Origin: Bifidobacterium sp. N4G05
GTDB taxonomy: Bacteria; Actinomycetota; Actinomycetes; Actinomycetales; Bifidobacteriaceae
Length of the DNA stretch: 64,000 nt
Direction: 5' to 3'
Assembly: GCF_002742445.1 (NCBI RefSeq)
Contig: NZ_NJNQ01000006.1
Span: forward strand, 62,001-126,000
Positions within the stretch are counted from its first letter, which is position 1; each line of letters starts with the position of its first letter. Both the position numbers and the translations under genes were made by a program. The notes beneath the pieces were generated by a model. It saw nothing but the letters and a program-made list of their open reading frames with translations, was not told where the DNA came from and ran no database searches. Shown one piece after another: positions 1 to 9,787 of this stretch.

Positions 1-890
1 TGATTGACCCCCCTGGCCCAAATACCAACCCCGTCGCCATGGTCAGCATGTATGCCATGGTGCTACTGCTTGGTCGGGCGTTGAGTTGGAGCGAAAAAAC
101 AACGCAGAAAAGCTTCGAAGCGGCGCAGAACAAGAATCGTCTGCAGGAATTGGAAAGCCGCGCACGCATTGCCGATGCCATTCACGATGCGGTGACGGGC
201 GATTTGTCAGCGGCGACGTTTGTAGCGCAACGGCATATCGGTGGCAACTCTAGCAGTCCTGGCGTCGCTGCTGACCCTGCCAACGCAACCACAACTACGG
301 CAACCGCAACAGCCGATGCCGAAGACTGGCGTCAAATCAACGAATATATTCTTTCCGCATTGACGAACGTGCATCGCGTCATCGACGAATTGAATATGGA
401 CGCCACCACTCTCCCCGGCGACGCCGACGGCGAAGCGTTGGCCAATCTGCTGCGAGCAACACTGGATGACGGCGATCGTCGCTTGCGCAAGCTTGGCTTC
501 AATATCACGTCCATTCAGCACTGCGCGGGTGGCAAGCCGAGCGCATCTCAGGCAATCGCCGAACTTGCCAATAATCTGCTACGCGAAATCTATGCGAATA
601 TCGCACGCCATGCCGCTCCGGGAAGCAAGATCGATCTTTCGGTGATGCTCCGGCCGAATGCCATCGAAATCACGCAAATCAATCCCATGAAAGAGGACAT
701 GGCTGGAGCTGACGAGCTCAATAATGAGCTGCCGGGAGGCCACGGTCTCGCTTCATTCAAGAAGCAGCTTGAATCACATGAGGGCACGCTCACCACGTCT
801 GTGCAAGACGGCAGTTGGACGTTGTTCGCATACATTCCGGTGACTGTCATCGACGATTCGCCCGGTTTGCTTGAACAAGTACAGGTTTGA
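1..890 (+). CDS. Sensor histidine kinase, NarL/DesK type (5' truncated by window)
   Basis: C-terminal part of a two-component sensor kinase; the frame is open from base 3, and the first Met codons (39, 48) have no ribosome binding site, so the gene very probably starts before the window. A HisKA_3-like phospho-acceptor segment is visible (IADAIHDAVTGDLSAA, His in AIHD), then a degenerate linker rich in Ala/Thr (about residues 65-95), and an HATPase_c domain with an N-box-like stretch (REIYANIARHA) and a G-box-like GGHGLASFKKQL. Such kinases autophosphorylate on His and pass phosphate to a LuxR-type response regulator, which would be expected outside the window. The signal sensed cannot be read because the sensor part is missing. 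A CDS on the other strand follows after about 300 bases. Confidence 0.75.
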   Translation, partial: IDPPGPNTNPVAMVSMYAMVLLLGRALSWSEKTTQKSFEAAQNKNRLQELESRARIADAIHDAVTGDLSAATFVAQRHIGGNSSSPGVAADPANATTTTATATADAEDWRQINEYILSALTNVHRVIDELNMDATTLPGDADGEALANLLRATLDDGDRRLRKLGFNITSIQHCAGGKPSASQAIAELANNLLREIYANIARHAAPGSKIDLSVMLRPNAIEITQINPMKEDMAGADELNNELPGGHGLASFKKQLESHEGTLTTSVQDGSWTLFAYIPVTVIDDSPGLLEQVQV

Positions 891-1186
891 TCGCATCTGC
901 ATTGCAGATCTGACGCTATTCGTTTGCTCTTGCTTTATATTTGCTTATTTTCTACGATTTTCGGCTTTCTCAAGCCCAAATTGAGAGAGGGGTACACAAA
1001 TGTGGTACCCCCTCGCTTGCGAAGTCGTTTTCGCCTGTTTTATGTTGGCAATCGAGAAGGGAACGCGTTCGCCCACGACGCTCGGATGCTTGGCAGTCCG
1101 GAAGTCGCAGGGGAACGCGTTTTGCTTTTGTTCGTTGCTTTTGCTTGTGCTTTTGCAGTTATCATTACAGCGCTATCGGAGCAGCA
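891..1186. other. Intergenic region, convergent 3' ends
   Basis: About 300 bases between the kinase and the S9 peptidase, which end toward each other. It holds a hairpin near 989-1011, a 10-base direct repeat GGAACGCGTT (about 1057 and 1111) and T-rich low-complexity DNA near 1120-1155. No gene is supported; open frames here lack ribosome binding sites. Confidence 0.5.
986..1012. terminator. Possible terminator hairpin
   Basis: GGGGTAC (989-995) and GTACCCC (1005-1011) form a 7-bp stem with a 9-base loop between two convergent genes. There is no clear U-tract, so termination is inferred from position. Confidence 0.4.
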
Positions 1187-3604
1187 CTACCGCTCCAATG
1201 CTTCCGCGAGGAAATCGCGCTGCAGGATCAGCAGATTTTCGGCGACCGTCTCATCGTTGGTCATGTGCGTGATGCCGGTCAACGGCAGGAACGTGTGCTT
1301 GCGTCCGGCAGCCATCAGCGCTTGGCTCAAACGCAGGCTGTGCGCGATCGTCACATTGTCGTCGGCGAATCCATGGATGATCATGAGCGGTCGATCGAGT
1401 TGCGGCGCGTCGGCGATGATGCTGTTACGTTCGTACACGGCCGGGTCGAGGCCGAGGTAACGCTCGGTGTAATGCGTGTCGTACAGCGTCCAGTCGGTCG
1501 GAGGTGCACCCGCGCAGGCCGCAGCGAACGTTTCCGGCGCTTCCAACACGGCGAGCGCGGAAAGGAATCCGCCATACGACCAGCCGATCATGGCAACGCG
1601 ATTGAGGTCGGGTTGCGGGATGGTGGTTTCCGAGGATTTCTTGTTTTCTTGCGCAGCCAGTATTGCCAACGCTTCCGGCAGCGCACGTACGGCGTCTACT
1701 TGGTCTTCGAGCGTCACGGATTTCATGGTTTCGTAGATGGCACGGTCCCATTTCGGCCCGCGTCCGGTGGTGCCGCGTCCGTCGGCGGTGACCACGATGT
1801 AGCCTTGGTCGGCCCACCATTGCGCATCCCAGTAGAAGGATTGGCTTTCGACGACTTGCTGGAATCCTGGACCTCCGTAAGGCTTCATAAGTACCGGCAG
1901 GGTGGTTGCGTGCGCGTATTCGCTGCCGGCTGAAGGCATCACGATCGCCGTGTACAGCCCGCGTTCGCCGAGTCGGGTGAAGTGTACGTTCGGCGTGAAT
2001 CCGGGGGTTTCGGCATGGTTTTCGATTGGTGCGACCACCATTGACGTCATGTCGGTGCCGTTGCCGTCGGTTGTGGCGACGTTCATGCAATGCTGCATTT
2101 GCACGGTCGCGTCGTCCATGCCACGTCCGGTCACCACGCAGCCGTTTCCTGCGCGGGACATGGTCCACTGGCCGGGCGTGTAGGTGAGGGGCTCCCATGT
2201 GCCGTCATAGCGGATTGACACCACGTCGAAGCTGCGGGCGTCGTGTTCGGCGGCGTTGGACTGCCAGAGGAATGGCAGGCTGTCGTCAGGCAACAGTTCA
2301 GGGGTGCGCTGCACTACGCAGAGCACGTCGTCGTCGGTCACGTCGAGCACTTCGCGCACCTGCAGTCCGGCTGGCGTGAAGGGCACGCCGTCGACGGTGA
2401 GGCGGTTCGTGTTGGCGTCCATGTCGTTCATCGCGCAGATCAGGCGTCCGTTCGGCGTGAATGCGGGGGTGCCGTGGATCAGGTCTATCCAGTAGTCGTT
2501 GCTGTGTTCTTCAAGCACGCGCGTGCTGCCCGGACGTTCGCCTTCGGCGTATTCGGGGATGGCGATGGAGAAGGTTTCGACCTCGTCTCCGTTGTCGTCG
2601 GTGAAGCCGTTTTCCGCGTCTCGCATGGTGGCGATTGGCTCGCCCACGTGGATGGCGAGCACCTGGTCGTGCTGTTGGAGTCGGTCTTGCACGAGAATGA
2701 CTGGCTCATGCCCGTCCGTCCAGCTGACGACGGCCAGATATTCGTAGGATTCGCGATCCCAAACCACTTCGTTGGCGATTGCCCCGTAGCAGCAGTTATC
2801 GCTGTCAAAGCCGAGTTCCAGCAGGGTCAGGTGCACATCGGCATTGGCGGTCAACGCTTGCGGATAGCGGTTGGCTTGCGCCGGATTGGTTGGATTCGCG
2901 GGGTCCGACAGATGCCAGATTGGTTCGGGGGATTCGTCGTAGGTTTCGAACAGCACATATTTGGAGTCCGGGGACCACCAGAATCCGTCGTAGCGGTCCA
3001 TTTCCTCGCCTGCGGCGAATTCCGCCAATCCGATCTTCCATTCGCCGTTTTGCGGGATTGAAGCGACTACCGAAATCGCGTCTCCGATTTCTTCATCGTC
3101 GGCGAGATCCACATCGACCAGATATGTTCCGGTGGTGTACATCACATGATGTCCGTCGGGGCTGATGCGCGGGTTCAGTACCGGCTTGAGTTCGTCTTCA
3201 TCGATTTCGATAGTTCGCGTCACGCCCGCCGAAATATCGGTGAGGAACAGTTGTCCGTTGATGGTGAAGGTCACGCGGTTGCCGCTTGCGTCGGTGGAAT
3301 AGCCGACGATTCCGGAACCGCCTTCGCGCGCACGTTCGCGACGCGCCCGTTCTTCAGCGGGAACGTCTTCGGCGTCGGCATCGGCGAGCAGCGTGCGTGG
3401 ATCGGCGAGCAGCGTTTCGCTGGCGTGGCCGTTTTCGTCGATCGCGCTCATCCACAGCGAGGTGACGGTATCTTCCGGACCATCGGAACGCAGGAACAGC
3501 ACGCGAGAGCCATCTGCAATCGCGCGGGCCGAACGTGGCGCACCGCAGGAGAATCGCAAAGTACGTGCTTTTTTACGGGGAAACTGTCGAATCGCATCTG
3601 TCAT
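1187..3604 (-). CDS. S9 family (prolyl oligopeptidase / DPP IV-like) serine peptidase
   Basis: 805-residue peptidase with the two-part S9 architecture: an N-terminal beta-propeller-like region (about 1-540, with SPDG/SPDSKY-type blade motifs) and a C-terminal alpha/beta-hydrolase domain. The catalytic Ser is in GWSYGG (Ser676), the Asp is in the GFADDNV motif, and the His is in THMTND (His780), the order of Ser-Asp-His expected for S9. PYGGPGFQ before the catalytic domain is typical of DPP IV/acylaminoacyl peptidases. No signal peptide is seen, so a cytoplasmic oligopeptide- or dipeptide-releasing role is likely. The start ATG at 3604 follows AGGTTGGGAAT. It is divergent from fhaA, with about 210 bases between them. 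Exact substrate specificity cannot be told from sequence. Confidence 0.9.
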   Translation of the reverse strand: MTDAIRQFPRKKARTLRFSCGAPRSARAIADGSRVLFLRSDGPEDTVTSLWMSAIDENGHASETLLADPRTLLADADAEDVPAEERARRERAREGGSGIVGYSTDASGNRVTFTINGQLFLTDISAGVTRTIEIDEDELKPVLNPRISPDGHHVMYTTGTYLVDVDLADDEEIGDAISVVASIPQNGEWKIGLAEFAAGEEMDRYDGFWWSPDSKYVLFETYDESPEPIWHLSDPANPTNPAQANRYPQALTANADVHLTLLELGFDSDNCCYGAIANEVVWDRESYEYLAVVSWTDGHEPVILVQDRLQQHDQVLAIHVGEPIATMRDAENGFTDDNGDEVETFSIAIPEYAEGERPGSTRVLEEHSNDYWIDLIHGTPAFTPNGRLICAMNDMDANTNRLTVDGVPFTPAGLQVREVLDVTDDDVLCVVQRTPELLPDDSLPFLWQSNAAEHDARSFDVVSIRYDGTWEPLTYTPGQWTMSRAGNGCVVTGRGMDDATVQMQHCMNVATTDGNGTDMTSMVVAPIENHAETPGFTPNVHFTRLGERGLYTAIVMPSAGSEYAHATTLPVLMKPYGGPGFQQVVESQSFYWDAQWWADQGYIVVTADGRGTTGRGPKWDRAIYETMKSVTLEDQVDAVRALPEALAILAAQENKKSSETTIPQPDLNRVAMIGWSYGGFLSALAVLEAPETFAAACAGAPPTDWTLYDTHYTERYLGLDPAVYERNSIIADAPQLDRPLMIIHGFADDNVTIAHSLRLSQALMAAGRKHTFLPLTGITHMTNDETVAENLLILQRDFLAEALER

Positions 3605-3817
3605 ATTCCCAACCTATCACCATTCCATATCTCCCTTTTCCACAGACATCCATCGCACAGCGTGGGAATCGAGATTATGGAGACAAACCCAGAACCATAT
3701 ACCCCCTAGATGGTATAAAGACCGAAATATTGCATGAAATTTTTGCAATTAACAGGCTTATGAATTGGCGCTCGGCACTCTACCGCGTAGGATGGGTGAG
3801 GATAGAAAGGGACAAGC

Positions 3818-4525
3818 ATGAGTGTTCTCGACCGATTTGAGAAGAGCGTGGAAGGCGCCGTCAACGGGGTTTTTGCCAAGTTCGGGTCCAAGGACCTGCA
3901 GCCCGTCGACCTTTCCAGCGCACTGGAACGTGAGATTGACAAAGAGGCCATGCCCGTCACGCGCGACCGCACCGTGGCGCCGAACGAGTACCGTTTTAAG
4001 CTCAGCACGCCGGATTTCAATAACATCGTCGATTGGGGTGCCGAAGCGCTGGCCAACGAGCTGGCCGACAACCTCACTCAGTATGCGAAGGACCAGCATT
4101 ACGCGTTCGTAGGCCCGGTCGTGGTGATCTTCGAAGAAGAACTCGACTTGACCAAGAGCAACTTCAAGCTGACGAGCGAATCCGTGCAGGGTAACACCGT
4201 GCCCGTCACCACCGAGGCACAGACCGAGGATTGCCCGATGCTGGAGATCGGCGAGCACCAGTATCTGCTCACGGAAAGCAAGACCATCATCGGCCGCGGC
4301 TCTGACTGCGACATCGTGATCGACGATCCGGGCATCTCCCGCCGCCATATGGAGATCGACATCACCGATAACGGCAGCACCGTCATCGCGCGCGATCTGG
4401 GCTCTACCAATGGCATGTATGTCGAAGGCCACCATGTCGAGGCGGCCACGCTGCTCGACGGCAACACCATCACCATCGGCCGCACCCGAATCCTGTATTG
4501 GGCATCTTCGCAGGATCAGGAGTAA
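3818..4525 (+). CDS. fhaA: DUF3662 and FHA domain protein (FhaA type)
   Basis: 235 residues: an N-terminal DUF3662 domain (about 1-120, starting MSVLDRFEKSVEGAVNGVFAKF in part) and a C-terminal FHA phosphothreonine-binding domain (about 150-230) with the signature GRGSDCDIVI...SRRHMEI...LGSTNGMYV. The start is supported by AAAGGGAC 7 bases upstream. It heads the conserved actinobacterial fhaA-fhaB-pstP-rodA-pbpA-pknA-pknB operon. In mycobacteria FhaA binds the phosphorylated pseudokinase domain of MviN/MurJ and restrains peptidoglycan synthesis; a pseudokinase gene next to murJ is present at the far end of this window, so the same partnership is plausible here (inference). Confidence 0.93.
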   Translation: MSVLDRFEKSVEGAVNGVFAKFGSKDLQPVDLSSALEREIDKEAMPVTRDRTVAPNEYRFKLSTPDFNNIVDWGAEALANELADNLTQYAKDQHYAFVGPVVVIFEEELDLTKSNFKLTSESVQGNTVPVTTEAQTEDCPMLEIGEHQYLLTESKTIIGRGSDCDIVIDDPGISRRHMEIDITDNGSTVIARDLGSTNGMYVEGHHVEAATLLDGNTITIGRTRILYWASSQDQE

Positions 4526-4552
4526 CCAACCCCAACCTCGGGAGTTGCCTCT

Positions 4553-5068
4553 ATGCTCACTGAACTTACTTTCGCGATCCTCAAGTACGGCTTCCTCGTA
4601 CTGCTTTGGATCTTCGTGGCCTGTACGGTACGTTCGCTGTACAGGGATGTGGAAACGCTCAGCCCGCGCAAGTCGCGGGCTCATCGCCGTAAGGAGCGTC
4701 GCGCGCGCAAGGCCGTTGAAGCGCCAGCGCCCGTGGCCGCCCTCGCGCCGGTGGCCAGCGCCGCGTCAAACGCCAAGCCCACCTTGCTGGTCATCATCGA
4801 TGGTCCTCTTGCCGGCAGTTCCGTCCCTCTGACCGGCAACACCATCACGCTTGGCCGTTCTGCGTCGAACACCGTGGTTTTGGATGACGAATTCGTCTCG
4901 TCCCACCATGCGCGCGTCTACACGGATCCCGTCACCGGCAAATGGGCCGTCGAAGATCTGGGTTCTACCAACGGCACTGTGGTCAACCAGCAGCGTCTGA
5001 ACGCGCCGATGATCCTTGGATCGCGCGTTCCCGTACGCATTGGCGCAACCACCTTCGAATTGAGGTGA
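4553..5068 (+). CDS. fhaB: FHA domain membrane protein (FhaB/FipA type)
   Basis: 171 residues. A single N-terminal membrane segment (about residues 5-25, ILKYGFLVLLWIFVA) is followed by a basic stretch (RKSRAHRRKERRARK), an Ala/Pro-rich linker and a C-terminal FHA domain (about 85-170; GRSASNTVVL, SSHHARV, LGSTNGTVV). Begins 27 bases after fhaA; its stop overlaps possible starts of the phosphatase gene. By analogy to mycobacterial FhaB/FipA it would be a phospho-dependent scaffold for division or elongation proteins at the membrane (family knowledge). Confidence 0.92.
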   Translation: MLTELTFAILKYGFLVLLWIFVACTVRSLYRDVETLSPRKSRAHRRKERRARKAVEAPAPVAALAPVASAASNAKPTLLVIIDGPLAGSSVPLTGNTITLGRSASNTVVLDDEFVSSHHARVYTDPVTGKWAVEDLGSTNGTVVNQQRLNAPMILGSRVPVRIGATTFELR

Positions 5069-5073
5069 CCCGT

Positions 5074-6690
5074 TTGCCGACTTCTCCTGCTTCACAACCG
5101 CTGTTCATGTATTCCACCGTCGTTTCCGACGTGGGTACCGTACGTTCCAACAACCAGGATTCCGCGTTCGCGGGCGAGCATCTGATCGCCATCTGCGACG
5201 GCATGGGAGGCCATGCGGGAGGTGACACCGCCTCTACCATCGCCATCCGTTCGCTGGCCCACATCGAACAAGACAATGTACAAGGCGATGTCCAGATTAT
5301 TGCCCACATGATGAAAACCTCGGTTATGGCCGCGCATGACGCGATCGTCGGCAAGGCGAAGCGCGAACGTCGTCTCGCGGGCATGGGCACCACCGTCACT
5401 TCCGTCGCGTTGGTTGCGGGATATTGGGTTTTGGCACATATCGGCGATTCCCGCGCGTATCTACTGCATGACGGCCGTTTGATCCGCATGACGACCGACC
5501 ACAGCTATGTGCAGCATCTGATCGATACCGGCCGCATCAGCGAGTCCGAGGCGCGCAATCACCCGCAGCGCAACGTCGTAATGCGGGTTTTGGGCGATTT
5601 CGATATCGATTCGCGCCCGGACATCGCCGTGCGCAAGGCGCATCCGTCCGACCGTTGGCTGCTATGCTCCGACGGCTTGTGCGGCGTGCTTGAGGATTCC
5701 ACGTTGCAGGAGGTGCTATCCACCTGCTCCGATCAGGAAGAATGCGCTCAACAGCTAGTTTCGATGGCGCTTCGTGCCGGCAGCACCGACAACGTCACCG
5801 CGGTCATCGCCGACGCGACGCTCGCCCTCGACGCGGATGCGTTCGACATGCCACATCAGACGCCGCTGATCGGCGGCGCGGCCAGCGCAAGCCTCGAACC
5901 GATCGCCGACATCATCAACGAGCCGGTCGCATCCGCGCCCGCACTGCGCGAAGGCAAGAAGTCGCCGGCGGCTCGTGCGGCGGCATTGCGCAACGGCAAG
6001 AATCCCGACGAAAACGACAATCCTCCGGAACAGCGCGTGGCACAGCCCTCCACGATACGCGAGGAAAACGGCGACCGTATCAATCCCGATACCGGCGAAA
6101 TCCCCGTCGTGCAAAAGGATGATGGCCGTATTTCCGCCGATCCAAACGATCCGGAAGTCGCCAAAGCCATCCGCAACGAGCATATCGAGCAGCGCAAGAC
6201 GAAGCGGTCACGCACCAAACGCAACCGCGTGATCACCATCATCGTCACCATCGTGATACTGCTGGGGCTGGCGGGCGGCGCTTTCGCAACCTACAGCTGG
6301 AGCCAAACCAAGTACTATATCGGCGACAATAACGGCGAAGTGTCGATTTTCCAAGGCGTGCCGACCAGCCTGTTCGGCTTCCAGCTGTCGCATGCCATCA
6401 CCGACACCAATATGAAGACGAGCGAACTGCCGCCAAGTTGGCAGGAGCAGCTCGCGCAGGGCATTTCCTTCGACACGTACGGCGAGGCGAAAACGCATAC
6501 GCGCCTGATCAAAAAGCAGCTGAAACAGCAGCAGGACGACGAAGCGCAGAAGAAGCAAGACAAGACGAACAGCGGATCCGATAGCACGTCGTCAAGCAAA
6601 TCCTCTGATACGGCTTCCGACAAATCGTCAAGCAAATCAGGTAATTCGGGCAACGCTTCGTCAGACAAGTCAGGCGGTGACCAGTCATGA
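5074..6690 (+). CDS. pstP: PP2C-family Ser/Thr protein phosphatase (PstP/Stp)
   Basis: Membrane-anchored metal-dependent phosphatase opposing PknA/PknB. The catalytic domain (about 15-255) shows the PP2C motifs: DVGTVRSNNQDS, CDGMGGHAGGD, GDSRAYL, SDGLCGVL and GSTDNVTAV. A single membrane helix lies near the centre-right of the protein (VITIIVTIVILLGLAGGAF), followed by an extracellular region ending in a Ser/Lys/Asp-rich low-complexity tail. Start: TTG at 5074 has GAGGTGA 6 bases upstream and is preferred; GTG at 5065 (GTGA overlap with the fhaB stop) and ATG at 5107 are alternatives. The stop overlaps the rodA start (ATGA), indicating translational coupling. Confidence 0.92.
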   Translation: MPTSPASQPLFMYSTVVSDVGTVRSNNQDSAFAGEHLIAICDGMGGHAGGDTASTIAIRSLAHIEQDNVQGDVQIIAHMMKTSVMAAHDAIVGKAKRERRLAGMGTTVTSVALVAGYWVLAHIGDSRAYLLHDGRLIRMTTDHSYVQHLIDTGRISESEARNHPQRNVVMRVLGDFDIDSRPDIAVRKAHPSDRWLLCSDGLCGVLEDSTLQEVLSTCSDQEECAQQLVSMALRAGSTDNVTAVIADATLALDADAFDMPHQTPLIGGAASASLEPIADIINEPVASAPALREGKKSPAARAAALRNGKNPDENDNPPEQRVAQPSTIREENGDRINPDTGEIPVVQKDDGRISADPNDPEVAKAIRNEHIEQRKTKRSRTKRNRVITIIVTIVILLGLAGGAFATYSWSQTKYYIGDNNGEVSIFQGVPTSLFGFQLSHAITDTNMKTSELPPSWQEQLAQGISFDTYGEAKTHTRLIKKQLKQQQDDEAQKKQDKTNSGSDSTSSSKSSDTASDKSSSKSGNSGNASSDKSGGDQS

Positions 6691-8324
6691 TGGCAACCCG
6701 TCTGAGACAATTCGGCCTGCTCTTATTCAGCATGCTGATTTGCGGCGTCGCGTTCTTCCAGATGTTCGAACGCACCACCGGCGGTTTTCCGCATAATTAC
6801 CTGTGGATGCTCGCATTCATCGGCGCATTGTTCCTGACTTCCTGGGGATTGCTGCTGCGGTTCCAGCCGTACGCCAACCAGGCGATCATGTGCTGCGTGA
6901 TGGTGCTGACGGGCACCGGCGTCATGATGATCGCCCGCATCGATCAGGATTTGAACACGTCTGTCGCGTTCAAACAGTTGCTTTGGCTGTCGATCGCGCT
7001 GGTTTTGGCGAATCTGCTGGTGATTTTCATGAAGGATTACCGTGTGCTGCGGCGGTTCTCGTACGTCAGCATGGTGATCGGTTTGGTGTTACTGCTGTCG
7101 CCGATGCTTCCGGTGGTCGGTTCCGAACAGTATGGCGCCCGTATTTGGGTGAAGATTCCTGGTTTGGGATCGTTCCAGCCAAGCGAATTCGCGAAGCTGT
7201 TCCTCGCATTCTTCTTCGCCTCCTATCTATATGACCACCGCGACCAGCTGGCCGTCGGCGGCAAGAAGGTGTTGGGCCTGCAGTTGCCGCGCATCAAGGA
7301 TCTGGGGCCGATCATCGTGGTGTGGGTCGTGTCGATGGGCGTGCTGGTCGTGCAGCACGATTTGGGCACGTCGCTCATGTTCTTCGCCATGTTCGTTTCC
7401 ATGCTGTATGTGGCCACGGGGCGTACCAGTTGGATTGTGATTGGTTTCATCGCGTTCGCCGTGGGCGCGTTCGCGGCGGCCAACATTTTCAGCCATGTCG
7501 GCGCCCGTGTTGACGCCTGGCTGCATCCGTTCGACTCGGCACAGTACAACAAGGAGTATGGCGGCTCATACCAGCTCGTCACGGGTATTTTCGGCCTGGC
7601 ATCAGGCGGCTTGATGGGCACCGGCCTTGGGCAAGGTCACCCGTCGCTCACTCCGATCGCCAACTCCGACTACATCTACGCGGCACTTGGCGAAGAGCTG
7701 GGCCTCACCGGCCTGATGGCCATTCTGATGCTCTATTTGCTCATCATCGCCGCCGGGATGATCACTGCGATGAAAATCAAGGATGGGTTCGGCAAGCTTC
7801 TCGCATCGGGCCTCGTGTTCACCATGGCCTTCCAGGTGTTCACTGTGGTGGGAGGCATCACGTTAGTCATACCACTTACGGGTTTGACTCTTCCGTACAT
7901 GGCCGCCGGCGGATCCTCACTCATAGCGAATTACATGTTGGCAGCACTCTTAGTGGTGATTTCCAACTCGGCGAACAAACCCGAATCCGATATCGATAGC
8001 GACACGTTCCAATACGAGGCGATGCAGGCGCTGCGCGCCCGCAAGCAGAGCCGCGCCAGCAGAAGCGTCGCCTCTGCACAATCCGATGCACAATCGCAAG
8101 CTGTTTCGCAAGCTGTTTCGCAAGCAGCCACGCAAGACGTTCCGCAAGTCGCCGTACCGGCCGCCATGCAGCAATCGCAAGCAACGGAAATCATTTCCGC
8201 GGAAATGCCGGTCGCAGGCATGCCAATCACACCCCCTGCTCCCCCATCGAATGTGTTCGGCGCATCTGACATGCCGAGCACACCGAGCCCATCGGGCAAC
8301 ACGTCAGAGGGGAGCCAAGCATGA
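6687..8324 (+). CDS. rodA: SEDS peptidoglycan polymerase (RodA/FtsW family)
   Basis: 545 residues with about ten to twelve membrane segments, then a C-terminal cytoplasmic tail (about 440-545) rich in Gln/Ala/Ser. SEDS-type motifs are visible, including QPSEFAKLF, GARIW, HDLGTSLM and GLILPYMAAGGSS-like text near residue 405. SEDS proteins polymerise lipid II glycan strands together with a class B PBP, and the cognate PBP gene follows directly with a 4-base overlap. The tail contains a short tandem nucleotide repeat (AAGCTGTTTCGC units near 8097-8125), which looks like replication slippage. In this operon context RodA is more likely than FtsW. Confidence 0.92.
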   Translation: MMATRLRQFGLLLFSMLICGVAFFQMFERTTGGFPHNYLWMLAFIGALFLTSWGLLLRFQPYANQAIMCCVMVLTGTGVMMIARIDQDLNTSVAFKQLLWLSIALVLANLLVIFMKDYRVLRRFSYVSMVIGLVLLLSPMLPVVGSEQYGARIWVKIPGLGSFQPSEFAKLFLAFFFASYLYDHRDQLAVGGKKVLGLQLPRIKDLGPIIVVWVVSMGVLVVQHDLGTSLMFFAMFVSMLYVATGRTSWIVIGFIAFAVGAFAAANIFSHVGARVDAWLHPFDSAQYNKEYGGSYQLVTGIFGLASGGLMGTGLGQGHPSLTPIANSDYIYAALGEELGLTGLMAILMLYLLIIAAGMITAMKIKDGFGKLLASGLVFTMAFQVFTVVGGITLVIPLTGLTLPYMAAGGSSLIANYMLAALLVVISNSANKPESDIDSDTFQYEAMQALRARKQSRASRSVASAQSDAQSQAVSQAVSQAATQDVPQVAVPAAMQQSQATEIISAEMPVAGMPITPPAPPSNVFGASDMPSTPSPSGNTSEGSQA

Positions 8325-9787
8325 ATAAATCACTCCGCCAACTGTTCACCATCGTGGTGGCGCTGTTCGTCATCCTGGGCATGTCCACCACGATCATCAC
8401 GGCGATCCGCGCGAACCAGCTCAACGGCGATCCGCGCAACACCCGCGCCCTCTACCACGAGTATGGTGCTCCGCGTGGCTCGATTCTTGCGTCGGACGGC
8501 TCCGTCATCGCCAAATCCGACCCGTCGAACGACGCGTTCTCGTATCAGCGCTCCTATGCGGCCGGCGAGCTGTATGCGCCAGTCACCGGATTTTTCTCCA
8601 TCAGCCAGCGCGGCTGGAGCGGTATCGAAGCCTCGCGCAGCTCACTGCTGTCGGGCCAATCCGACCAACTGATGTGGCAACGGTTCAAATCGCTGTTCAC
8701 CGGCCAAGAGAACAAGGGCGCAACCATCGAAACGTCCATCGACCCGAAGATCCAGCAGGCCGCCTACAACGGCCTTGCCAACAATGACGGCGCAGCCGTG
8801 GCCATCGAGGTGAAGACCGGCCGTGTTCTCGCCATGGTGAGCACGCCAAGCTACGATCCAAACCAGCTGGCAAGCCATGACACGTCCGAGGCGAACAGCA
8901 ACTATTCCACTCTCTCGCAAAACGAGTCGAACCTGATGCTCAACCGCGCCACCTCGCAGCTGTATCCTCCGGGATCCACGTTCAAGACGGTGGTGGCGGC
9001 CGCTGCGTTGGAAACGGGCGAATATCAGACCGACACTGAGATTCCTGCCGGATCGAGCTACACGCTTCCGGGAACGGCCACGCAGCTGCCGAACGCGGTG
9101 TCGCAGGCCGACGGTTCGGATGGCAAGATCACGTTGGAAGACGCGATGGCGTATTCGTCGAACACCGCATTCGCCCAGCTGGGAGTGGCTTTGGGGGACG
9201 ACAAGGTCTCATCCATGGCCGAAAAGCTTGGTTTCGACAGTCCTATCGCCATCGATGGTTCCGAGTCCACGGGCACACCGTGGATGAGCGTGGCGTCGAA
9301 GTTCCCAACCGATGCAGCCGACGACAAGCTCGCCTTGGCGTCCATCGGCCAGGGAGACACCGTGGTGACCCCGCTACAGAACGCGCTGGTGGCCGCCGCA
9401 GTGGCGAACGGTGGCAAGGTCATGCAGCCGACGCTGGTGGATCGCGTGCGTTCCTCCGACTTGTCGGTCATCTCACAGACCAAGCCGCAGGTCATGAGCC
9501 GCGCATTCAGTTCGGACACCGCGGGCAAGCTCACGCAGATGATGGAAGCCGTGGTCCCCAAGGAAAACCCAAATCTGGCCATTGACGGCGTGCAGGTGGC
9601 AGCGAAAACCGGTACCGCGCAGATCGGCGACGGCAACACGTCCATCGACGGCTGGGTGATAGGATTCGCCCCTGCGGACGATCCGAAGATCGCCGTTGCC
9701 GTGGTGGTACACAACGTGGACTTGTACGGCTCGTTCGCCGCAGGACCGATTATGAAAGCGATGATGCAGGAGGCGCTGGCAGAGTGA
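8321..9787 (+). CDS. pbpA: Class B penicillin-binding protein (PbpA)
   Basis: 488-residue transpeptidase with an N-terminal membrane anchor (about 10-30) and a penicillin-binding domain. The three active-site motifs are present: SxxK as STFK (Ser219-Lys222), SxN as SSN (279-281) and KTG (from Lys429, KTGTAQ). It crosslinks stem peptides in the septal or elongating wall and is expected to work with the upstream SEDS polymerase. ATGA overlap with rodA at the start; its stop overlaps the pknA GTG start. Confidence 0.95.
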   Translation: MNKSLRQLFTIVVALFVILGMSTTIITAIRANQLNGDPRNTRALYHEYGAPRGSILASDGSVIAKSDPSNDAFSYQRSYAAGELYAPVTGFFSISQRGWSGIEASRSSLLSGQSDQLMWQRFKSLFTGQENKGATIETSIDPKIQQAAYNGLANNDGAAVAIEVKTGRVLAMVSTPSYDPNQLASHDTSEANSNYSTLSQNESNLMLNRATSQLYPPGSTFKTVVAAAALETGEYQTDTEIPAGSSYTLPGTATQLPNAVSQADGSDGKITLEDAMAYSSNTAFAQLGVALGDDKVSSMAEKLGFDSPIAIDGSESTGTPWMSVASKFPTDAADDKLALASIGQGDTVVTPLQNALVAAAVANGGKVMQPTLVDRVRSSDLSVISQTKPQVMSRAFSSDTAGKLTQMMEAVVPKENPNLAIDGVQVAAKTGTAQIGDGNTSIDGWVIGFAPADDPKIAVAVVVHNVDLYGSFAAGPIMKAMMQEALAE